Of a DNA stretch of 22,767 nucleotides, positions 1-6,356 are shown in pieces. Both the position numbers and the translations under genes were made by a program. This stretch comes from a virus. The stretch is taken from the IMG/VR virus record IMGVR_UViG_3300032050_000862, positions 1 through 22,767 of that record; one strand, written 5' to 3'. A model generated the notes under the pieces. That model ran no database searches. It was given only the letters and a program-made list of their open reading frames with translations, and was not told the origin of the DNA. Positions within the stretch are counted from its first letter, which is position 1; each line of letters opens with the position of its first letter.

Positions 1-39
1 ACGCCAGATGCTTGGTGGCAGCGGATCAGCGGTTTTCAT
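1..39 (-). CDS. Start of a leftward CDS cut by the window edge
   Basis: An ATG on the minus strand at 39 opens a frame that stays open to the window edge and encodes 13 residues beginning MKTADPLPP. It would overlap the end of the zinc-ribbon gene by 14 nt, in keeping with the overlapping layout of this operon. A GAGGG stretch lies upstream but is about 14 nt from the ATG, which is long. Too little is visible to name a product. It may be the next gene of the leftward operon or a chance frame. Confidence 0.35.
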   Translation of the reverse strand, partial: MKTADPLPPSIWR

Positions 40-250
40 ACGCTGCCCAACCCTCGCCACCCGGACCGGACAATCCCGGCCTTGGTTGCAGTTGCCGTTG
101 CAGCACGTTGTCATATCGAATCCTTTCCTCGGTTGTGAATCGGTGCAGGTTGGCACACTCGTATCGGCGCGTCACCACGCCGTCTGTTTTGCGTGTCCGG
201 GTTTCTTTGACCGAGGTCCACGCGCTGCACACAGGGCAGGTAATGCTCAA
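26..250 (-). CDS. Small zinc-ribbon protein (NrdR/Ogr-like finger), TTG start
   Basis: A 74-aa protein whose first 40 residues form a treble-clef or zinc-ribbon-like unit. C5 and C8 (CPVC) are followed after 23 residues by C32 and H36 in a segment ending HRFTTEE. This resembles the zinc finger of NrdR, but the last cysteine pair is replaced by Cys-X3-His. The rest (45-74) is Pro/Gly-rich and has no recognised fold. The start is TTG at 250, because TTGA overlaps the TGA stop of the upstream gene by 4 nt, indicating translational coupling. By analogy with phage zinc-finger regulators it could bind DNA or RNA polymerase, but that is inference. Its position at the promoter-distal end of the replication operon gives no further clue. 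Confidence 0.75.
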   Translation of the reverse strand: MSITCPVCSAWTSVKETRTRKTDGVVTRRYECANLHRFTTEERIRYDNVLQRQLQPRPGLSGPGGEGWAAYENR

Positions 251-636
251 AGCGATCTCCTCAGTTCCCTGATTTTGTCACGAGGAGTTGCCATGTTGAA
301 CACGCTGTTCATGCGAAATGGTGTGTTGCGCCTAGCTTCGCTGCGTCTGCGGTTCTCGCGCAGGTTGGGCTTTGGTTTCTTCTTGTCGGGCTTGTCGCCG
401 ATCATGAATACCGCACGAGGGTAGCGTTTGGCGTCATCGTGGACATAGGTCCAGTCTGCGATGTGGATGCGCTTTTCGCCAGCTTTGGTGCGCTTCGCCA
501 TGCGGTTCAGCACAGCGTGAGCATCGTAGCGTCCGATGTCGGCGTAGTCGGCGAACTCTTGTGCGGTGATCTTGCCGAACTCGTGCAGTGCTTCGTACGC
601 CTTGATGACGTGAAAGCCTGTGTTTGTCGAAGCCAT
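247..636 (-). CDS. Basic winged-helix-like DNA-binding protein, unknown role
   Basis: The predicted protein is 129 aa. Residues 10-65 read like a small winged helix-turn-helix: a helix around EALHEFG, then ITAQEFADYADIG as a candidate helix-turn-helix, then a recognition helix DAHAVLNRMAKR and an aromatic strand ending near DWTYV. Residues 80-105 are very rich in Lys/Arg and suggest nucleic-acid contact. I chose the ATG at 636 rather than an upstream frame extension to 750: it overlaps the stop of the 35-aa gene as TGATG and has GGAGG about 10 nt upstream. The extension (39 extra residues) is Pro/Ala-rich and collides with two better-supported small genes. The specific function is unknown. 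Confidence 0.72.
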   Translation of the reverse strand: MASTNTGFHVIKAYEALHEFGKITAQEFADYADIGRYDAHAVLNRMAKRTKAGEKRIHIADWTYVHDDAKRYPRAVFMIGDKPDKKKPKPNLRENRRRSEARRNTPFRMNSVFNMATPRDKIRELRRSL

Positions 637-743
637 CAGAAAGGTGCCTCCGGTAACTGGCTGCGCTGCTGGCGCTGATACTCGGACTCCTGCTGTGGAG
701 TCCACGGCACAGGGCCACCGGGGGGAGGGAAGGGCCACGTCAT
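636..743 (-). CDS. 35-aa Pro/Gln-rich phage peptide
   Basis: A short gene starting with MTWPFPPPGG and ending in a polar Gln/Glu/Arg-rich tail. Its ATG at 743 overlaps the TGA of the upstream 30-aa zinc-ribbon gene (ATGA), and a GAGG sits 8 nt before it inside that gene. Its own TGA overlaps the next ATG (TGATG). The pair of overlaps is the main evidence that it is translated. No domain is recognisable. The same frame stays open up to 824, but that part is antiparallel to nothing better and is displaced by the zinc-ribbon gene in another frame. Confidence 0.55.
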   Translation of the reverse strand: MTWPFPPPGGPVPWTPQQESEYQRQQRSQLPEAPF

Positions 744-832
744 TTGACAATCCTCATGAACGCGCCACACCGGACGCACTTGTAAAGTGGTTGACCTTCG
801 ACGGGTTCCCAGCGGTGTTGGCACTCGCTCAT
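740..832 (-). CDS. 30-aa zinc-ribbon micro-protein (CxHRW type)
   Basis: A 30-codon frame on the minus strand encodes a minimal zinc-binding unit: C4 and H6 in a CQHRW motif, then C19 and C22 in a CVRC motif. The start ATG at 832 overlaps the TGA of the preceding gene (ATGA), and its own TGA overlaps the next ATG (ATGA). The Cys/His spacing and the HRW signature are shared with the 47-aa protein at 11041-11184 in the other leftward operon, which supports both being real and related. The family function is unknown. Zinc ribbons this small often bridge protein or nucleic-acid contacts, but that is inference. Confidence 0.65.
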   Translation of the reverse strand: MSECQHRWEPVEGQPLYKCVRCGAFMRIVK

Positions 833-1038
833 GCGTCCACCTCAGTGGCTTTGTGCAAATAGGCCGTCAGGCGCTTGATCTGGGCCTCGCGGTACTTGCA
901 CATGCTGTCAGCGTATTCACGGGCTGACTGGGTTTCGAGGAGGCTGCGCTTGGCCTCCTCAAGTTCACGCAGCGCCAGCGACTCGGCACTCGGTGTGGCA
1001 TAGGCGTTTCGCACCCAGTTGTACAGTTCACGGATCAT
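829..1038 (-). CDS. Small coiled-coil phage protein
   Basis: The 69-aa product has an aromatic N-terminus (MIRELYNWVRNAY) followed by a charged helix from about residue 18 to 65 with heptad-like Leu/Ala spacing (LALRELEEAKRSLLE), compatible with a coiled coil. It starts at ATG 1038 behind a clear CTGGAGTAA ribosome-binding site with 7 nt spacing, the same site style used by the ssDNA-binding gene. It is the first gene after the helicase, separated by 36 nt that hold a possible promoter, and overlaps the following zinc-ribbon gene by ATGA. Proteins of this look recur in phages of Gram-negative hosts without assigned function (from memory, not searched). Confidence 0.8.
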   Translation of the reverse strand: MIRELYNWVRNAYATPSAESLALRELEEAKRSLLETQSAREYADSMCKYREAQIKRLTAYLHKATEVDA

Positions 1039-1059
1039 TACAGTTACTCCAGTTGTTGA

Positions 1060-1079
1060 TGTGACACAAGTGTATCACA
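1060..1079 (-). promoter_or_regulatory. Possible internal promoter/operator after the helicase gene
   Basis: The gap between the helicase and the 69-aa gene carries an imperfect 20-bp dyad, TGTGATACACTTGTGTCACA on the minus strand. It contains TACACT, the same -10-like hexamer seen at two other promoters in the window. No good -35 lies 17 nt upstream. It could instead be a protein-binding site or chance. Confidence 0.3.
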
Positions 1080-2481
1080 CATTTTTAGATATGCGGTATT
1101 GTTTTACAGCGTTACGTAATCCGGCCTGCGTGGTGGCCTTCTCATCGAGGGCCAGTGCCTGCGCTTGGTCAAGCGTGTCTTGCATCAGAATGCGGTGGCA
1201 CATGACCGGGGCACCTTGGCCTTGGCGGCGCACTCGGGCGTTGAACTGCTCGTACAGGTCCAGCGACCAGTTGAGGCCATACCACACGAGAATGTGGCCG
1301 TTCTTCTGCAAGCCGTCGATGCCGTGACCCATCGACGCTGGGTGGCCGATCATCAGTTGGCAGTCGCCCGTCTTCCAGCGGTGCATGGCGTTGGTGAGAG
1401 ACGCCTCGCTCTTGCACTCGGTCAGGTTGATGGGCCGCAGGTCTTTGAACCGGGTCATGATGCGCTCGGCGTCACTGCGGTACGCATAGGCGCACAGGAT
1501 CGGTGACCCTTGGGCCTCGTCGATGATGTCCTCCAGAGCGTCCAGCTTCATGTCGTGCACCGGCTCCCACAGCGGCATCCCGGCGATGGGGTACATGGCA
1601 CCGTTGGAGAACTGCAAACACTTGTTGGTGAGAGCCGCTTGGTTGAACGCTTCGATCTCTTTGCCGCTGTCGAGCACCAAGAAGAACTCCCTCTCCAGCT
1701 TGTCGTACTTGGCCCGCAACTCCTCGGGCATCTCGATCTCGATGTTGTTGACGATCAGGTCAGGCAGCGGGTTGTAGTCCTCGGCTGACATCTCCAGCGT
1801 GATGTCCCCGATCAGCTTCTTGATCGTGTCCTCGGTATCCTCGTAGGGCACCTCTTTGTACGGCCCGACCTTCTTGTAGAACCGGGTCTTGAACTGCGTC
1901 TTGCTGGTGCCCAGCCGCTCACCCCTGTCCACCACGAGGAACTGACCGTGCAGGTCTTTGTACCCGTTGCTGGCCGGGGTGCCGGTCAAGCCCGTGGCCC
2001 AGTCGAACTGGTCAGCGATCTTGCGAAACGCCTTGACCCGGTTCGTGGCGCTGTTCTTCATCTTGCTGATCTCGTCCCAGATGATCCCGTTGAAGGGCAT
2101 CGGCTTGCCCTTCTTGACGAAGTAAGTCTGGAGCGTTTCGGCAAGCCACCCGAGGTTCTCGTAGTTGATCATCCAGACATCAGCGGGACGCAGCAGGGCG
2201 CGGGTGCGCTGGTCCTTGGTGCCCGTGACCATGCTGAACTTGAGATGCTTGGTGTGCTCCCACTTTACAGCCTCTTGCCTCCAGACAAGCCGGATGACTC
2301 GGATGGGAGCCACAATGATCACACCTCGCAGGAAGCTGGTGCGGATCAGGTGGGCCAGCGTGGTCAGTGTGATCACGGTCTTGCCCAGACCCATGTCCAG
2401 CCACAGCATCGAGTGGGGATGCGTGGACTGGAAGTTGACAGCCTTCTGCTGGTAGCCGTGAAGCAGGTCAGGTGTCAGCAT
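1075..2481 (-). CDS. SNF2-like superfamily 2 DNA helicase
   Basis: A 468-aa SF2 helicase/translocase of the SNF2 type found in phage replication cassettes. Visible motifs in order are: Q-like LHGYQQKAV (8-15); Walker A MGLGKT (30-35); Ia VIIVAPIRV; Walker B variant DEIS (136-139) in place of DEAH; motif III LTGTPASN (165-172); and motif VI QFNARVRRQGQ (412-422) with both arginine fingers. This is close to full length for the phage subfamily. It should hydrolyse ATP to remodel DNA during replication or recombination. The ATG at 2481 lies 14 nt inside the upstream PP-loop gene and is preceded by GAGGTGAGCA. The neighbours (VRR-NUC nuclease, polymerase) support a replication or recombination role. 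Confidence 0.95.
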   Translation of the reverse strand: MLTPDLLHGYQQKAVNFQSTHPHSMLWLDMGLGKTVITLTTLAHLIRTSFLRGVIIVAPIRVIRLVWRQEAVKWEHTKHLKFSMVTGTKDQRTRALLRPADVWMINYENLGWLAETLQTYFVKKGKPMPFNGIIWDEISKMKNSATNRVKAFRKIADQFDWATGLTGTPASNGYKDLHGQFLVVDRGERLGTSKTQFKTRFYKKVGPYKEVPYEDTEDTIKKLIGDITLEMSAEDYNPLPDLIVNNIEIEMPEELRAKYDKLEREFFLVLDSGKEIEAFNQAALTNKCLQFSNGAMYPIAGMPLWEPVHDMKLDALEDIIDEAQGSPILCAYAYRSDAERIMTRFKDLRPINLTECKSEASLTNAMHRWKTGDCQLMIGHPASMGHGIDGLQKNGHILVWYGLNWSLDLYEQFNARVRRQGQGAPVMCHRILMQDTLDQAQALALDEKATTQAGLRNAVKQYRISKNV

Positions 2482-3196
2482 TGCTCACCTCGCACGTAAA
2501 GCCGCAATCGGCGGGCATGTCCACCTTGAACCGTCCACGATTGGGTGCTAACTCGTCCAAGTACACCGGGCCGTTTTCGTCCTTGTTTATGGCGTGGCCG
2601 ATAAGTCTTTCCACTTTTGCCATCTTGTCGAAACGATCTGGAAAGTCCTTGCGAATCTTGTTCCAATAACCCATCCCCCCCTTCACGCAACCAATACAGT
2701 TGTTGTTGGAGTACCCGAGGTGGTACATGGTTAGCAACTTCAGGCCCAGTCGGGTCAGGTGTGCGTAACAGTCCTGCTTGCTGACTTTGTTGTCAATCAG
2801 GATAAAGTCCTCACTGACATCATTGTTGCCGTCAATGAATCGGTCAGCGCGGTCTTGTTCTTCAGCGGTGTAACCAAACACTTGAATGTCGCCGGGGCGC
2901 TGGTACGACTTGCGCATGTCTTTCTTCAAAATCATTGTGCATGGTGCACCGTACTGATTCTTGATAAACCCGCGCTTTGCGAACACCTTGTAGATTGACC
3001 CCTCGTGTTGTTCATCCATAATGACCTTGACCGGGATGCCGGTCACACGAGTGAAGTCGTCAAGGAACCGAAGGTTGTCCTCGTGTTCTTCAACCACCCG
3101 GCAGTAGACAGCCTCAATCTCACCGTACTTGACGGCAGCGAGGATGGTGGCTACCGCACTGGCGGCACCACATGAAAACCATGAAATGACTCTCAT
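2468..3196 (-). CDS. PP-loop / PAPS reductase-like protein
   Basis: A 242-aa adenine-nucleotide alpha-hydrolase-like protein. The N-terminal PP-loop is S8-C9-G10-A11-A12-S13, with cysteine where the second position is usually glycine. Conserved cysteines follow at C86 (GAPCTMILKK), C167 and C170 (NNCIGC) and C231/C235, which could hold an Fe-S cluster or form a redox pair. The fold activates substrates by adenylation (PAPS reductase, tRNA thiolation, DndC). The phage substrate is unknown; nucleic-acid thiolation and sulfur assimilation are both possible. I prefer ATG 3196 to the GTG at 3202 because the ATG overlaps the preceding stop as TGATG and has GAGG 8 nt upstream. Confidence 0.9.
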   Translation of the reverse strand: MRVISWFSCGAASAVATILAAVKYGEIEAVYCRVVEEHEDNLRFLDDFTRVTGIPVKVIMDEQHEGSIYKVFAKRGFIKNQYGAPCTMILKKDMRKSYQRPGDIQVFGYTAEEQDRADRFIDGNNDVSEDFILIDNKVSKQDCYAHLTRLGLKLLTMYHLGYSNNNCIGCVKGGMGYWNKIRKDFPDRFDKMAKVERLIGHAINKDENGPVYLDELAPNRGRFKVDMPADCGFTCEVSNADT

Positions 3197-3492
3197 CAGC
3201 ACAACCTCGCTTCAATCATTTGCAGCATGAGGTTGATGGTTGACTTGCCCATCTCCACGTTGTCCACCACGAACACGTTGATCTGGTGCTGGCGCATCCG
3301 GTTGTGTTCACGCTCTTGAGCAGGCGTGGGCTTTTGCCCCTCGCGCTTGAACTCGATGAAGAACACGCGACCCTTGTAGATGAACATGCGATCAGGCACA
3401 GCGGCACGGGCCGGACTGGTGAACTTGTAGACACCCACCCCGCACTCTTTGGCGTAGTCGCAGACCTTGGCTTCAATCTGTTTTTCGAGCAC
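3196..3492 (-). CDS. VRR-NUC domain nuclease
   Basis: A stand-alone 98-aa VRR-NUC (PD-(D/E)XK superfamily) protein. Catalytic residues are visible as P33-D34, then E47-X-K49 in FFIEFKREG, and Q59 in TPAQ. An N-terminal acidic residue (E3 or E7) fits the first motif. Members of the family act as structure-specific nucleases or Holliday junction resolvases, and such single-domain versions commonly sit beside an SNF2 helicase in phages. The start is GTG at 3492, 7 nt after CTGGAG. The gene overlaps DUF3310 upstream by 20 nt and the PP-loop gene downstream by 1 nt. It probably trims or resolves replication intermediates (inference). Confidence 0.92.
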   Translation of the reverse strand: MLEKQIEAKVCDYAKECGVGVYKFTSPARAAVPDRMFIYKGRVFFIEFKREGQKPTPAQEREHNRMRQHQINVFVVDNVEMGKSTINLMLQMIEARLC

Positions 3493-3736
3493 GGCGGTTC
3501 TCCAGTTCGATCAGCAACTCAATGTAGTGCTTGGCCTTCTCCAGATCAGCAAGGCCGTTCTTCTTGCGCCAACGGGACACGTACTTGATCACGTTGCCTT
3601 CAAAGTAGCCAATTGCGTTGGCGTGGATGTACTCGACTGGTTGGATCGGTTGATCTTTGTAGTGATTGCCAGCGACCTGTTTGCTCAATGCGTCAAACGC
3701 TTCATTTTCTTCCATCGTCACTTCAAACTGAGACAT
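3473..3736 (-). CDS. DUF3310 protein
   Basis: An 87-aa protein with the DUF3310 signature: GNHYKD at 23-28, QPIQPVEYIHA (29-39), YFEGNVIKYVSRWRKKNG (44-61) and a final helix DLEKAKHYIELLIEL (64-78). Some family members are labelled nucleotide kinase-like, but a biochemical role has not been settled to my knowledge. It starts at ATG 3736 behind GGAGAAGCT and overlaps the end of the polymerase gene by 19 nt. Family members commonly sit in phage nucleotide-metabolism or replication clusters, as here. Confidence 0.9.
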   Translation of the reverse strand: MSQFEVTMEENEAFDALSKQVAGNHYKDQPIQPVEYIHANAIGYFEGNVIKYVSRWRKKNGLADLEKAKHYIELLIELENRRARKTD

Positions 3737-5571
3737 AGCTTCTCCACTTCCTTGATGTAATAGTCGAAATCGACAGGCAGCTTGCCTGCGTCCTTGATGT
3801 CGTTGCAGGGCTGGACACCCCAGCCACTCTCAACGGCAAACTTACGCCACTGACCGGGCTTCTTCGCCAGCGGTGGCATGTACTTGACCAACTGCCCGCC
3901 ACCCTTTGCCACGTAGTAGCGCGTGATGTTTTGAAGCTGCGAGGTCACGCCGTCCTTCTCGATGCCCAAGTGACTGGACCGGGGCACCTTGGTGCGCAGC
4001 ATGAAGTCCATGATGTGCGGCCACTGCTCGACTGTCTCGCGGATGGGTGCACCATCGACCAGCACCTTCTCGGCCACCTTGGCGATCACCAGCCCACCAG
4101 CGTTCTGGTGCCATTCCATGTCGTACTCGTAAGCACCCTTGCGCTTGGTGCTGCCGTTCTCAAACACGCCGATGTAGTTGTTGACATCGCGCACCATCAT
4201 GGCTTTGTAGACGGCTTCTTCGAGGTTCAAGCCGGTGCGCGTCTGCCATGCAGCGCGGGCCAGATCAACCAGCATCTTGTGGCTGCGGGGCACACGCACA
4301 GTCAGGCCGTCAGTGTTGACTTGGATCAGGCGCAGACCGGGGATGTGCATCAGACCCTCGGCCAGCAAGCACAGCAGCAGTTGACCGTTGAGCGTGATGC
4401 TCATGGTGAACAGCGGGTCGTAGAAGACGCTGAACTGATTGTTGCTGTCGCCGTACACACCGTTCAGTGCGAGTTTGAGCATCGCGCTTTCTGCTGACTT
4501 CTTGGGGTATGACTTGCGCTGCTCGAACAGGTACTTGTAGATGCTGACAAACTCTTTTCCGAGATGGGCCGGGTAAAACCCATTCGTGATTGCCAGATTT
4601 GGATAGTATGAAGTGACATCCAAGTCCACGATGACGTGCTCACCGTCAGACTCGATGACCTCAGACTCGACGGAGCCGTGGATGCCTCCAAGGCCGAAGA
4701 CGAAAGTGAATCCATTGATTGATGCTGTGAGGTCCGTGAAGACCCCCTTGGTCTCTGTGATTGATTGGGCCTTGAGCCAGTCCAGCACCCGGTTGAACTC
4801 GGGCTGCTCGAAGTTGATCCACGGCAGGATGGCGTCCTTGAGCGCGATGACTGGGCGCTTGGTCTGCCGGGGTGTGCGACCCTTGGGGCCGAAGTCATAA
4901 CAGGCGACACCGGCTTCTTCCAGCTTCATGACGAAGTAATCTTTGCCGATCTTGGTGTCGTTGTGGTTCATGAAGTCCCGAGCGTACTTGCGCGTCAGTT
5001 CTTCACGGAAGTGGATCATGTCAAGCGAATGGTGATAGAACGCTTTGGTCTGCGCCACATCGTGCTTGTTGTACTGCTTGAGCACCTCGATCTGCTCACG
5101 GTTCAGCACGGTGCCCACCGGGAACGGCAGGTCTTCAATGCTGGCGCTGCGCATGTTGAACTCCAGCACCTTCAGGCTGGTGGCTCGTGCCTTGTTGTCG
5201 AAGTGGTGAATCTTGAACAGGTCGATCTGCGTGACGAACTGGTCAGACGGTTTGACCGTGTGCATCCAACGGCCACCATCGTCGTCTTGTGCGTGGATGA
5301 TCGCCATCGCCTTTTGGTACAGCGTGTTGGCGTCACTGTGACCCATGCGGATCAACGTGTGGATCACAGGGTAATCGAACCCCAAGTTGTTAAAGCCGAC
5401 CATGCGTGAGTCGGTGTCCTTGAGGTGCTGGAGGAACTCAATGATCGCACGACTGTCGTTGCGTAGGTCACTGATCTCGAACATCCAGTGCAGAGGTGCT
5501 TCTGCGTGTTCCACTGCCAGCGTGAACACGTTGGGATAGGTTTCGATGTCGAATACATAGTCGTTACTCAT
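3718..5571 (-). CDS. Family-B DNA polymerase with proofreading exonuclease
   Basis: A 617-aa replicative polymerase. The N-terminal 3'-5' exonuclease is intact: Exo I FDIET (7-11), Exo II FNNLGFDYP (60-68) and Exo III YNKHD (167-171). The polymerase domain has motif A DVTSYYPNL (318-326), motif B KLALNGVYGDS (366-376) and motif C NTDG (419-422), in which the first Asp of the usual DTD is Asn while the metal-binding D421 is kept. It is short for family B and shows no terminal-protein or long insertion regions that I can identify. I chose ATG 5571 because MSNDYVFDIET begins right at the exonuclease strand; an extension to 5607 is possible but has no better ribosome site. It replicates the phage genome. 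Confidence 0.95.
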   Translation of the reverse strand: MSNDYVFDIETYPNVFTLAVEHAEAPLHWMFEISDLRNDSRAIIEFLQHLKDTDSRMVGFNNLGFDYPVIHTLIRMGHSDANTLYQKAMAIIHAQDDDGGRWMHTVKPSDQFVTQIDLFKIHHFDNKARATSLKVLEFNMRSASIEDLPFPVGTVLNREQIEVLKQYNKHDVAQTKAFYHHSLDMIHFREELTRKYARDFMNHNDTKIGKDYFVMKLEEAGVACYDFGPKGRTPRQTKRPVIALKDAILPWINFEQPEFNRVLDWLKAQSITETKGVFTDLTASINGFTFVFGLGGIHGSVESEVIESDGEHVIVDLDVTSYYPNLAITNGFYPAHLGKEFVSIYKYLFEQRKSYPKKSAESAMLKLALNGVYGDSNNQFSVFYDPLFTMSITLNGQLLLCLLAEGLMHIPGLRLIQVNTDGLTVRVPRSHKMLVDLARAAWQTRTGLNLEEAVYKAMMVRDVNNYIGVFENGSTKRKGAYEYDMEWHQNAGGLVIAKVAEKVLVDGAPIRETVEQWPHIMDFMLRTKVPRSSHLGIEKDGVTSQLQNITRYYVAKGGGQLVKYMPPLAKKPGQWRKFAVESGWGVQPCNDIKDAGKLPVDFDYYIKEVEKLCLSLK

Positions 5572-5663
5572 TACGGTTACCGTGTAGGTGGGGCTTACTC
5601 GCTGCACTGCGCTCCGGAGTCCGTGACGGCACTACGCAGCATCCGCTTTCAGCCCCGATTCAA

Positions 5664-6341
5664 TTACTGGCCGAAAAACGAAGGCAGACCAGCAGGTGCT
5701 GCGAACGGTGCGGCAGGCATAGCGGCAGCAGCAGGGGCAAACATACCAGCGGGAGCACCAGCCACAGCGCCGAACAAGTTCGATGCGTCCACGTTGGCTT
5801 CACCGAATGGTGTGTCATCACCAGCGAACTGGACAGCGATCAAGTCGCAGCGGATGCCACGGCCATGCTTGTTGTCTTGAGGCCAAGGCTTGACGGCAGC
5901 GTTGACACGGCAACCGCCGTACATCTTGCGGGCAAGCTGCTGGTAAGCCATCGTGTTGGTGGGGTCGATGGGTGTACCATCGGCTTGGATCATCTGCGGG
6001 GCCGAGTCACGTCCTGCGGTAATGAACACGTTGCCTGCGTAGCCGTCATACGGCTGGAAGGTCTTCTTGTTGACCTTCTCCTCGCCACGACCAAAGCAGC
6101 GGGTCTTGCGGTCGTTCTGGATCATGCTCATCACAGCTTGAGCGTGTTCCTTCCACTTCTCCAATGCCAGAGCACCGTAGCGGGCCATGAACTGCTGGAA
6201 GCCAGCGTGGTCCTGCGGCATGATGAACTCGCAGTTGTACGAGATGCGTTCTTTGCCGGTGGCCTCATTCATCTGGCGCTGTGGTTCAGCAAGGTGAGGG
6301 AAGGACAGACGGACGTTCGACAAAAAGATGATTTCAGACAT
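5664..6341 (-). CDS. DUF2815 single-stranded DNA-binding protein
   Basis: A 225-aa member of DUF2815, a phage family linked to ssDNA binding. The hallmark NVRLSFPHL sits at 9-17, followed by an OB-fold-like beta-rich core to about residue 175 with aromatic and basic positions (KTFQPYDGY, VNAAVKPWPQDNKHGRGIRCDL). Residues 176-225 are an Ala/Pro/Met-rich flexible tail ending PSFFGQ. Unlike bacterial SSB, the tip is hydrophobic with no acidic cluster. It starts at ATG 6341 behind CTGGAGTAAATGTA, immediately after the nuclease stop. It probably coats ssDNA for the adjacent polymerase. The 92-nt gap to the polymerase holds only short palindromes. Confidence 0.9.
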   Translation of the reverse strand: MSEIIFLSNVRLSFPHLAEPQRQMNEATGKERISYNCEFIMPQDHAGFQQFMARYGALALEKWKEHAQAVMSMIQNDRKTRCFGRGEEKVNKKTFQPYDGYAGNVFITAGRDSAPQMIQADGTPIDPTNTMAYQQLARKMYGGCRVNAAVKPWPQDNKHGRGIRCDLIAVQFAGDDTPFGEANVDASNLFGAVAGAPAGMFAPAAAAMPAAPFAAPAGLPSFFGQ

Positions 6342-6356
6342 TACATTTACTCCAGT

